From: Betaproteobacteria bacterium
GTDB taxonomy: Bacteria > Pseudomonadota > Gammaproteobacteria > Burkholderiales > Rhodocyclaceae
NCBI GenBank assembly: GCA_009776435.1
Contig: WRNU01000007.1
Span: 1-32,365 of the forward strand
Direction of reading: 5' to 3'
DNA: 32,365 nucleotides
In this document: positions 1 to 7,784 of the stretch, in pieces
Position numbering within the stretch: position 1 is the stretch's first letter
Layout of the letters: each line of letters begins with the position of its first letter
The notes under the pieces: generated by a model
Database searches by the model: none
What the model was told of the DNA's origin: nothing
The model's input: the letters and a program-made list of their open reading frames with translations, nothing else
Made by a program: the position numbers and the translations under genes

Positions 1-20
1 CCCTGCGTCGGTGATGCTCA

Positions 21-93
21 CGTAGGGGCGCGATTTATCGCGCCCAAATTGCGGCGCTCGTGCTCATTGGGCGCGATAAATCGCGCCCCTACG
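21..93. repeat. Perfect inverted repeat, 27-bp arms (21-47 and 67-93), 19-nt spacer
   Basis: Arm cgtaggggcgcgatttatcgcgcccaa (21-47) is the exact reverse complement of ttgggcgcgataaatcgcgcccctacg (67-93); each arm also contains the internal palindrome gggcgcgat-tt-atcgcgccc. Confidence 0.95.
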
Positions 94-223
94 AACATCC
101 TCGCCCTCTATGTGCTCGGCCCTCCACAGGAGGGGAATTGGCGTTCAATGGGAAGCTACTGGGGGTAACTAAAAAAGATCTGTGCTCCGAAGAGACGATT
201 CTTTGAGCCTCGCCGGTAGAAAA

Positions 224-266
224 ATTTGCAAGAAATAAGCTGTACGTTAATTGATTTCTTGCAAAT
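224..266. repeat. Perfect 13-bp inverted repeat with 17-nt loop
   Basis: atttgcaagaaat (224-236) and atttcttgcaaat (254-266) are exact reverse complements. Confidence 0.9.
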
Positions 267-667
267 CATGAAGCCCAAATGGAATAATTTTCTTAAATTA
301 ATCAAAGTGTTACATATTATTCATGGCCGACTCTTTAATTCCATGATTTCTGCCATAAAACGCAAAAATGGCCTTTTTTTTGCGCTTTTTATGAGGAATT
401 GCCCAAGCAGCCTGCTGTTACGCAGGGATTCCCCAAGGGGGAAACGTCGCATAGCGCATAGCACTCCAAACCAAGCCGATGCACTATAAAACACGCATGG
501 ATTTTTTTGCCCGCATGGTAAGCATTGCCTGCTGTATAACTTAAGAGATAATACAAATGCTTATGATTTTTTGCTTGCATATACAGCATTTTCTATCGTA
601 TAAATATAGGAACGCAGCACAACGCGGCTTTTCGCACTACAACATGACCTTCCTGGAGGAAACGAAA

Positions 668-1138
668 ATGCCATATTTTTTTACTACCACCCGTTCGTAC
701 CAGTTCGCTGATGACAGGAAGAAAGCACTCCTTGCTTTTGAAGGGCAATTTCATCCGTGCAAGGGCAATACAGATGGTAAAAACGGTGTGGATTTTGTGC
801 AAAGATACGCGCGAAAGGAGCATACGTTAGATGAATTACCAGAATCTCGGAAATGGAAAGCGGGCCGACAGCTTCAAGAAGCCTCTTCTAATTCTATCGA
901 AGCGGGAACAGCCATTGCTACTTTTGTGAAGACGCCGGTGAAAGGCTTTTCCGACAATAGCCGTTTCGATTCTAAAAATAGTTATGTTCCCGGGGGTTGT
1001 TATGCTGCGTTTTATCTTGGTCATAGTATTACGGGTGTGATCACGATTGCACGTGTAGATCCATTGTCACCATGTGTGATAAAAATCGTTGAGATTACCC
1101 AAGGAGCAGCCTCCGAGCTTTATGTCATTGAAACATAA
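668..1138 (+). CDS. Small protein, BPSL0067/NlpC-P60-like fold candidate, putatively catalytically degenerate
   Basis: ATG at 668 preceded by ctggaggaaacg (RBS); protein MPYFFTTTRSYQF...GVDFVQRYARKEHTL...WKAGRQLQE...IEAGTAIATFV...GGCYAAFYLGH. The layout 'VDFVQ - W..G - GTAIATF - AA.YLG' recalls BPSL0067-family proteins. The longer ORF from 557 is likely an over-extended start. Confidence 0.5.
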   Translation: MPYFFTTTRSYQFADDRKKALLAFEGQFHPCKGNTDGKNGVDFVQRYARKEHTLDELPESRKWKAGRQLQEASSNSIEAGTAIATFVKTPVKGFSDNSRFDSKNSYVPGGCYAAFYLGHSITGVITIARVDPLSPCVIKIVEITQGAASELYVIET

Positions 1139-1215
1139 TAATCAGGATGTATTTGCCATCCTCCTGTCAGGCTGCCTTGGTTGTCGTTCTTTTACTTCCA
1201 TTTAGCAATGCAATT

Positions 1216-1329
1216 AGAGCGGTTTTGATTCAAATGCTTATTTACACTTCCCCCTCTCCCGCTTGCTACCCCCATCCTCCGCAAGGGGGAAAGGGGTTGA
1301 AGTGTGCGTGCTTTAACAGAAACCGCTCT
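1216..1329. repeat. MITE-like palindromic element nested at the left end of the IS630 element
   Basis: agagcggttttgattcaaatgctt...cacttc / gaagtg...gctttaacagaaaccgctct: about 114 bp with imperfect terminal inverted repeats and an internal C-rich/G-rich hairpin (ccccctctcccgcttgc / gcaagggggaaagggg). Confidence 0.55.
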
Positions 1330-1385
1330 GATACGATTATTAACCCGGTCTTTTAATAAACTAAATAATATGATATCTCATACGC

Positions 1386-2432
1386 ATGGACAAGATTGAT
1401 GCACGGACGTTAACAGTAGAAGGGCGCGAAGTGTTGCGTCGGATGGTGATTCGGCTGCGCAAGCAGTCTGGAATGCCAATCAAGAGCTTGGCGCAGGTAG
1501 CCGGAATCCACTATCAAACGGTCCGGACGTGGCTGTTTCGCGCCTGCCAGGAGGGCGAGGAATCGCTGGGGGAAAAGAAGCGCGGTCGTCCGGTGGGAAG
1601 CTGCTGCAAACTGACGCTTGCCGAGGAGGTGTGGTTGCGCGAGAAAATCGTGGATCAAACGCCGCAGCAGATGAAACTGCCGTTTGCGTTGTGGTCTCGT
1701 CCGGCCATCAAGGCGCTGGTTCAGGAACGCTTCGGCATCCAGATGCGGGATCGTCTGATCGGCAAATACCTCAAACGCTGGGGTTTCACGCCGCAGCGTC
1801 CGATCAAACGCGCCCTGGAGCAGCGATCCGAAGAGATTGCAGCGTGGCTCAAGCAAACCTATCCGCAGGTGTTGGCGCGGGCCAGGGCGGAAGGCGCACG
1901 CATTTATTGGAGCGATGAAACAGCGATCAGGGAAGATGCGAACCGGGTGCGCGGTTATGCCCCGCACGGCCAGACACCGGTTTCCAGTACGCCCACGCGC
2001 TGGAACAAGCTCTCGATGATTTCGGCAATTTCGCCACGTGGCGAGGTGGCCTTTCAGATCGTCGAAGGCAGCCTCAACGCGGAGCGTTTCAAGCAATTTC
2101 TTGTTGATCTCATCAAGGAGGTATCGCGCAAGGTTTACTTGGTGGTGGACAGTCTGCGCGTGCATCACGACAAGCTGATCAAGGAGTGGCTGGCCGACAA
2201 GACCGAAAAGATTGAACTGGTGTTCTTGCCGCCGTGCGCGCCGCAGTTCAATCCGGACGAGTACCTGAATCACCACTTCAAGACGGCCTTGCGTTCGGTG
2301 CCGGTCAGCTACAACAAAGACAGTTTGCTGAAAAAGGCCATGACCTTCATGCAGGCATTGAACACGATGCCACAGATGGTCAGAGCCTGTTTCCGCCATC
2401 CATCGGTTGCATACGCAGCACAGGGTATTTAA
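1386..2432 (+). CDS. IS630-family transposase (HTH plus DDE domain), apparently intact
   Basis: N-terminal HTH (SLAQVAGIHYQTVRTWLFRA); DDE-like blocks YWSDET, LVVDSLRVHH, PPCAPQFNPDEYLNHHFK. Confidence 0.93.
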   Translation: MDKIDARTLTVEGREVLRRMVIRLRKQSGMPIKSLAQVAGIHYQTVRTWLFRACQEGEESLGEKKRGRPVGSCCKLTLAEEVWLREKIVDQTPQQMKLPFALWSRPAIKALVQERFGIQMRDRLIGKYLKRWGFTPQRPIKRALEQRSEEIAAWLKQTYPQVLARARAEGARIYWSDETAIREDANRVRGYAPHGQTPVSSTPTRWNKLSMISAISPRGEVAFQIVEGSLNAERFKQFLVDLIKEVSRKVYLVVDSLRVHHDKLIKEWLADKTEKIELVFLPPCAPQFNPDEYLNHHFKTALRSVPVSYNKDSLLKKAMTFMQALNTMPQMVRACFRHPSVAYAAQGI

Positions 2433-2472
2433 GGGCCGAGTTAATAATCCCGGTACAGTCGGTTTACCAACC

Positions 2473-2548
2473 CGTCGTTGCGAGGAGCGAAGCGATGAAG
2501 CAATCCAGGGAGTCTCCGCTGGATTGCTTCGTTCCACTCGCAATGACG
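2473..2548. repeat. Imperfect palindromic intergenic repeat ('cgtcattgcgag...gaagcaatccag' type)
   Basis: cgtcgttgcgaggagcgaagcgatgaagcaatccag and ctggattgcttcgttccactcgcaatgacg form an imperfect inverted repeat of a type recurrent in bacterial genomes. Confidence 0.75.
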
Positions 2549-2686
2549 CCGTACACACTTGAACCGAAACCGCTCTGAATAGGTCGCCCCTGAACAGGTG
2601 TAGCCCGAGCGTACCCACTCTGTGGCGGAGATGGTCACGAGGGACTCGATGGACACTCGCCGGGCCACGATGGATCGCGCGCCAGC

Positions 2687-2706
2687 GGGCGCCCGAACAG
2701 GCGCCC
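2687..2706. terminator. GC-rich hairpin just downstream of tpsA; possible transcript-end structure
   Basis: gggcgcc-cgaaca-ggcgccc: perfect 7-bp arms, 6-nt loop, ending 9 nt after the tpsA stop (minus strand); no U-tract, so not a classical intrinsic terminator. Confidence 0.35.
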
Positions 2707-2714
2707 CACGCTCG

Positions 2715-5700
2715 TCAGAAACTCGCGCAGCCTTTGCGACCGTCAACACCGAGGCAATTCGAAGCCTGGGGTTTCGCGCGCACACGCGACCATTCGCGAT
2801 CGAGTATGTCGTTGTTATGCCCGGCATCGACGGCGCTGCCGGACAAGAGCGTGTCCAGGCAGATCAGCACGAAGCCGAAACCGGGTTCGGAATCCTGGAC
2901 GCCGCCCTCCAGTTCGCTCGCCCTTTCCGATCTTTCGTTCTCATCCTCATAGTCCTCCATCCACTGTAGCCACTCGAACGCATGTTGATCACTCTCGCGC
3001 ACCGCATCCGGGAGCTGGAGCACCAGGGACTGTGGGGCGTAGATGAAGTAATTGCCTGCCCCCACCATACATCCCCCCCCATAGACACAGTCGAGGATAT
3101 CGTCGCCCGTACCAACCATTCCGCCGCGCGTCTCGTTGATCCAGGTGCCGGCCCACACGCGCCAGGGGCCGTTGATCGAGCCGGTGCCGGGATTCTGAAA
3201 CCGCCATCCCGCCACGAGATCGGTGCCCAAAATGCTGGTGATCGTCATCGCCAGGGTCAGGTCGCCTGCGTATGTTTGCACCCGCACACTATCGGCAGTC
3301 ATCGTGCCGGGTGTGGCGGTCGAGATAGATTGCGCCGCAATGTCATAGCCCGTGACGCTGAAGGGGCTGATCGTCAGTGCACCCGAATTGATGAAGGTAA
3401 ACCCGCCCGCCGCTTCACCGTTGAGCCGGTTGACGTTGTTGGTGCCTCGCAGATCCACGCTGCCGGTTCCGGAGCGCACGAACAGATTGTTCGCGGTAAT
3501 GGGAGCGCCGGAGGAACTCTGTGTGATGTTGCCCACGCTGTACAGCCCGAGTGTTGAAGCCCTGATCGGCGCCCTCAGCGTGATGCCACCGCTCCCGTTT
3601 TGCAGCGTGAGTGGCGACGAGGCTGTGAGCGAGCCGTTTACCGTGATATTTCCATTGTGCATGCTGCCGCCGACAACGATGGTGGATGCGCTCAGGCGCG
3701 TCAATTCCGACCCCGATATGGAGAAACCGGTACCGTGATCCTCTACTGCGCCACCGGTCAAGCTGAACAGGATCTGATCGCTTGGGCGATCGACTGCATT
3801 GCCGGCCGCATCCACCCCTCCGGGGCGCAGGTTCAGCACGTTGTTGGCGCTGACTCGACCATTGATTCGCAATGCATCGCCTGCACCGTTGTTGCTGGCA
3901 CGCAGGATCACGTCGCCGCTGCCGTTGATGCGCGAACCTGAATCGATACTTATCCCGAACACCCCCGTACCAGCAACGGCGGTGCCGGCGCCTGTCACGT
4001 CGATCCTGCCGCCGTTGGTGGAGGTAATCATGCTGCCGGCGCTATCAGTTCTGAGCCATAAGCCGCCCGTCCAGTTTTCTCCCTGAGTGCTACCGACTAA
4101 CGTGATTGAACCACTGGTCGTCTCGATACGGCCATCCCAGATGCTTATTCCGTAACTAGCCAGTCCCGAGGCATTTGCCAGGCTGGCGCCCCTGATCTGC
4201 ACGTTACCCGTTGCCGTGCTGATCCGGGTAGCATTTCTCAGCCAAACGCCCGGTGAAGAACCGCCCAACCCTGTACCCGTGATACTCACCGCTCCTCCCG
4301 TAGCACCTGAGCGGGTGTCGATTGTTGCACCGGACAACAGCACGCCTGCGAGTTCGTCGCGTCCGGATCCTTCCATCGTCACGAAACCGCCATTGGTTGT
4401 GATACTGCCTGCATAATCCACTTGCCTACCCGCCGTGAATACAACATTCAGCGCACCTGCTGTGGACCTGATGATCGCATTTCCCCAGTCCCTGATATCG
4501 TTGTGAGCGTTCAGCGTCAGCGTTGCATCCCCACCGCTGATTTTCAGGATTTCGACACCCGACGCTAAGTTGATATTGCCCGCCTGAGCGCCACCCGCGC
4601 CCGTCATAATCGTCACGCTGGTGCCGGCGTTGAGAATGTCGTTAATATCACCGTCATAAATAATTGTGTTGATGACCGTTGAGGTGAACGGATTGCTCGG
4701 CAGGCTGCCACCCATGCCGCCATGGTTTATGAAAATATCATATGGATCGAGCAACCATTCGCCCGCCTTGCCCGCTGGCGCGGAAGCATTTACGCGGATG
4801 CCGCCGAGTTCCAGCACCTCCGCCGAGGTTTCAATAAAACCGCCGTCGCCGCCCTGACTGCCGCCGCGTGCCGTCAACTCGCCGTGGGCGCGCGTAACGG
4901 CATCGCCTATCAATACAATCTGGCCGCCATCGCCTCGCGGCCCGGTGGCGTCGGCATGGAGGCTGGAGTCCTTATCCATCGCAATGATGCCGCTGCTGCT
5001 CTGGTCGGGAACGGAGTTGGCATGTACGCTGATACTCCCGCCCTGCCTGGTGCCACTGACATCGGCGCGGCTGTTGAACAGCCCGACGTTGCCTGCGCTT
5101 GCGTTCACGGCAATGCTGCCACCTTGTCCCACCCCGCTGGCGTCGATCCGCGCATCTTCCACCATCACGCTCGACGCCTCGGCGCTCACCGATCCGCCGG
5201 CTACTCCGGCAGTATTGCCCGAAACATCCAGCTCGCCACTAACGAGCACTTCGTTACCGCTGGCGGTGTCGCCGCCCAGCACAATCTCGCCACCGCGGTT
5301 GCTGAGCGAGCGCGCGCGCAAGGTGCCGCTCTGCTTGACGACCTGCTCCCGCACCGTGGAGGCGGCCAGCAGCGCAATACGTCCGCCGTCGGCATCCACC
5401 TGGCCGCTGTTTTCCACCCACGCCGCAGAGGCCAGCGAGTCGTTGGGGATGGTGAAGGTGGTGAGTCCGTCGCCGTCGAAATCCACGTTGACGGTGCGCG
5501 CCGATACCAGCCCCACCGTACCGCCGGGGGCGCTCAGGGTGCCGGTATTGGTGACCCGTGCCGCCATGAGGCCGATGGTGCCGCCGTGGGCGGCGGTGAT
5601 GGAGCCTTCGTTGATCACGGCAGCGTTGTTGCCATCGGGGCGCGAGAACTTCAACGCGCCACCCGTCAGAAAGTCGTTGTTGCTGATATTGAGCGTCGAG

Positions 5701-6098
5701 GCGATCAATCCCCCTGCATTGACGCTCGAACCCTGACTGAATAGTATGCCATTGGGGTTGATGAGATAGATGTGGCCGTTGGCGGTGATGTTGCCGGCAA
5801 TCGTCGAAAGGTCGTTGCCGACCACGCGATTGAGCAGCACGCTGGAGGCATTGGGCTGGTTGAACCTGACGCCATAGCCACTGCCGATGGAAAAACTCTG
5901 CCACTCCGCAATGCCGCGCTGCGCGGTTTGCGTCACCGTCATGGTGTTGCCGGCGATCGTGGGCGCGTTTACGCCGCTCACACCGCGAAAGCCGCTGGGC
6001 AGATTTTGCGCAAAAGCCGACCCGGCCAGCGCGCAGGCCACCGCAAACACCAGCAGGTGCGGGCGGCATGGAATGAGGAAATGACGTTTGTTTTTCAT
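2715..6098 (-). CDS. TpsA-type filamentous hemagglutinin-like exoprotein (two-partner secretion)
   Basis: Start refined to ATG 6098; signal peptide MKNKRHFLIPCRPHLLVFAVACALAGSAFAQ followed by a TPS domain (GFRGVSGVNAPTIAGNTMTVTQTAQRGIAEWQSFSIGSGYGVRFNQP...LINPNGILFSQGSSVNAGGLIAST), with the NPNGxxF motif and beta-helix-like Gly/Ser/Thr-rich repeats. Confidence 0.93.
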   Translation of the reverse strand: MKNKRHFLIPCRPHLLVFAVACALAGSAFAQNLPSGFRGVSGVNAPTIAGNTMTVTQTAQRGIAEWQSFSIGSGYGVRFNQPNASSVLLNRVVGNDLSTIAGNITANGHIYLINPNGILFSQGSSVNAGGLIASTLNISNNDFLTGGALKFSRPDGNNAAVINEGSITAAHGGTIGLMAARVTNTGTLSAPGGTVGLVSARTVNVDFDGDGLTTFTIPNDSLASAAWVENSGQVDADGGRIALLAASTVREQVVKQSGTLRARSLSNRGGEIVLGGDTASGNEVLVSGELDVSGNTAGVAGGSVSAEASSVMVEDARIDASGVGQGGSIAVNASAGNVGLFNSRADVSGTRQGGSISVHANSVPDQSSSGIIAMDKDSSLHADATGPRGDGGQIVLIGDAVTRAHGELTARGGSQGGDGGFIETSAEVLELGGIRVNASAPAGKAGEWLLDPYDIFINHGGMGGSLPSNPFTSTVINTIIYDGDINDILNAGTSVTIMTGAGGAQAGNINLASGVEILKISGGDATLTLNAHNDIRDWGNAIIRSTAGALNVVFTAGRQVDYAGSITTNGGFVTMEGSGRDELAGVLLSGATIDTRSGATGGAVSITGTGLGGSSPGVWLRNATRISTATGNVQIRGASLANASGLASYGISIWDGRIETTSGSITLVGSTQGENWTGGLWLRTDSAGSMITSTNGGRIDVTGAGTAVAGTGVFGISIDSGSRINGSGDVILRASNNGAGDALRINGRVSANNVLNLRPGGVDAAGNAVDRPSDQILFSLTGGAVEDHGTGFSISGSELTRLSASTIVVGGSMHNGNITVNGSLTASSPLTLQNGSGGITLRAPIRASTLGLYSVGNITQSSSGAPITANNLFVRSGTGSVDLRGTNNVNRLNGEAAGGFTFINSGALTISPFSVTGYDIAAQSISTATPGTMTADSVRVQTYAGDLTLAMTITSILGTDLVAGWRFQNPGTGSINGPWRVWAGTWINETRGGMVGTGDDILDCVYGGGCMVGAGNYFIYAPQSLVLQLPDAVRESDQHAFEWLQWMEDYEDENERSERASELEGGVQDSEPGFGFVLICLDTLLSGSAVDAGHNNDILDREWSRVRAKPQASNCLGVDGRKGCASF

Positions 6099-7774
6099 CA
6101 GAACACCTTCTGCAGTTGTACAAGCAGACGCGGGGAGTGGCCGCTGCTGTTGGTGTGATCGGAACGCGACCCGACGCGCCAGGCCAGGGTGGCGTTCACT
6201 GCAAAATTGCCGGCGCGCACCCATTGCAGGCCAATGCCCGTACCTTGCAGTTTTTGGTGATTGCCCGTTTCACCGGGCTGCGTGTCTATGGACAACCAGC
6301 CCGAGCCGATGTCGTAGAACACGAAGGGGGTCATCGTAGCGTTCATGCTCCAGCGCCATTCGACGCTACCGATAAAACCTTTGTCCACGAGCGCCTGGCT
6401 CGACAGGTAGGCGCGCACCGCCTGCGCGCCGCCCAGCGAAAGCTTTTCGGAGGCATCGAGGTTCTTGTTGGCCCACTGGCCGCCCAGCGAGAGGTGCAGC
6501 GAATGGTTGCCGATCAACCGCTGCAAACGCGAAGCCTGGAGCGTGATCTTGTTGAAGTCACCCTGGGTGTTGCGCCCACTGGGACTCCGGTCAGCTTCAT
6601 TGCTGAACGCATCGCGGATATCCAACCGCCCGCGGTACCACTCGCCAACACTGGCCCAATAACCGCCGCCGAGCAGAGTGTCGCGCCGATCCCAGGCCCA
6701 GCCCAGTTTCAAACCGGTGACGCGCTTTTGAGATGTGAGGTCCAGCGCGCGATAGCTGTCCTCGAGGCGCTTCATGTTCGCGCCCAGGTGTAGATACAGG
6801 TTCTGTCGGCGCGAGCGTATCAGCGGGTAGTTGAGCGTTGCCTCAAAAATGTCGGCGATACCGTAAGGATCGAGGTCGGCAAATTCGCCGCCGATTTGGT
6901 AGTCGACGTGCGCGAAGCTGATGCCGCCGCGTATACCTCTGGCACCCAGCGGCCCTTCGTAGGAAATACGCCCGACCGTGAGATTGGCGTTGTCGGAAAT
7001 CATCAGCCGCGCATCGAGGCTGTCGCCCATACGAAAGGGGCTGGCCCAGCGCACGCTACCGCCGAAGCGGTAGCGACCCGTTTCCTTGAATCCCTGGTTG
7101 TCGGCATCGAGGCTGAAGATCCAGCGCCGCGCCGCACCCACCTCGACTGTGAGGTCAGTGGTGCCGGTCTGTACGCCTTCTTCGAGCCGCGAACTCACGA
7201 TCACACCCGGCAGATCCGACAACAGCAGTATCACGCGCTCGTACAGCGGGCCGTTGAGCGCATGCCCGTTTTTCAGCGGCGCGAGGAAGGCGCGCACCAC
7301 GGCTTCGGAAATGGGCGCATCGGGCGTGACGTTTACATTGATTCTGCCCAGGCGTCCCTCGATGACACTGATTTCGACCACGCCATCAACCACCGTCTGC
7401 ACCGGTATTATCGCCTCCGCGAGAAAGTAGCCGTGTTCACGGTACTTTTCGCCGATACTCTGCGCAAGCGCTTCGAGATCGGAGAGCGTCACGTCGCGGT
7501 TCAGATAGCGTGCGACGAGCGCGTCGAGTTCGTCCCCAAGCACACGCACACCCTTCAGGTATACGCCGTTGAGGTGAAAGGTGGACGCCGGGGAGGAAGG
7601 CGCGGCAGGCATGGCCTGTGGCGTCTGCGCAGGCACGGCCGTCGGCGCGGAACGCGCGCAATCAGCGCAATCGCCCTGCGCGGGGGTGAGATTGATTTGC
7701 GCCTGCGAGGGGGCGGCAGCGACCGACAGAACAATCAGCGCCGCAAGGACGATGGGATGGGTGTAGGCATGCAT
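6098..7774 (-). CDS. TpsB-type outer-membrane transporter (ShlB/FhaC/HecB family)
   Basis: Signal peptide; POTRA-like VYLKGVRVLGDELDAL...LSDLEALAQSIGEKYREHGYFLAEAIIPVQTVVDGVVEISVIEGRLGRI; C-terminal beta-barrel with terminal aromatic residue (LLVQLQKVF). Stop overlaps the tpsA start (TGATG). Confidence 0.93.
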   Translation of the reverse strand: MHAYTHPIVLAALIVLSVAAAPSQAQINLTPAQGDCADCARSAPTAVPAQTPQAMPAAPSSPASTFHLNGVYLKGVRVLGDELDALVARYLNRDVTLSDLEALAQSIGEKYREHGYFLAEAIIPVQTVVDGVVEISVIEGRLGRINVNVTPDAPISEAVVRAFLAPLKNGHALNGPLYERVILLLSDLPGVIVSSRLEEGVQTGTTDLTVEVGAARRWIFSLDADNQGFKETGRYRFGGSVRWASPFRMGDSLDARLMISDNANLTVGRISYEGPLGARGIRGGISFAHVDYQIGGEFADLDPYGIADIFEATLNYPLIRSRRQNLYLHLGANMKRLEDSYRALDLTSQKRVTGLKLGWAWDRRDTLLGGGYWASVGEWYRGRLDIRDAFSNEADRSPSGRNTQGDFNKITLQASRLQRLIGNHSLHLSLGGQWANKNLDASEKLSLGGAQAVRAYLSSQALVDKGFIGSVEWRWSMNATMTPFVFYDIGSGWLSIDTQPGETGNHQKLQGTGIGLQWVRAGNFAVNATLAWRVGSRSDHTNSSGHSPRLLVQLQKVF

Positions 7775-7784
7775 TCTGTTTATC

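Larger units (their letters stand above)
1216..2576 (+). mobile_element. IS630-family insertion sequence
   Basis: Transposase 1386-2432 flanked by imperfect inverted repeats agagcggttttgattcaa (1216-1233) and ttgaaccgaaaccgctct (2559-2576), about 16/18 identical when one is reverse complemented. Confidence 0.65.

Noticed and set aside
226-489. 87-aa plus ORF (and the opposing 66-aa ORF) in the AT-rich leader
   Set aside because: Overlaps the inverted repeat, lacks a convincing RBS, and the composition is not protein-like.
557-667. N-terminal extension of the gene at 668
   Set aside because: A strong RBS (ctggaggaaacg) precedes the ATG at 668; the upstream part is AT-rich and implausible.
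1410-2618. 402-aa minus-strand ORF opposite the IS630 transposase
   Set aside because: Shadow ORF of a GC-rich coding sequence; low-complexity Arg/His-rich translation, while the plus frame has clear DDE motifs.
4722-5744. 340-aa plus-strand ORF (and 4945-5736)
   Set aside because: Antisense to tpsA; repetitive composition mirrors the TpsA beta-helix; no recognisable domain.
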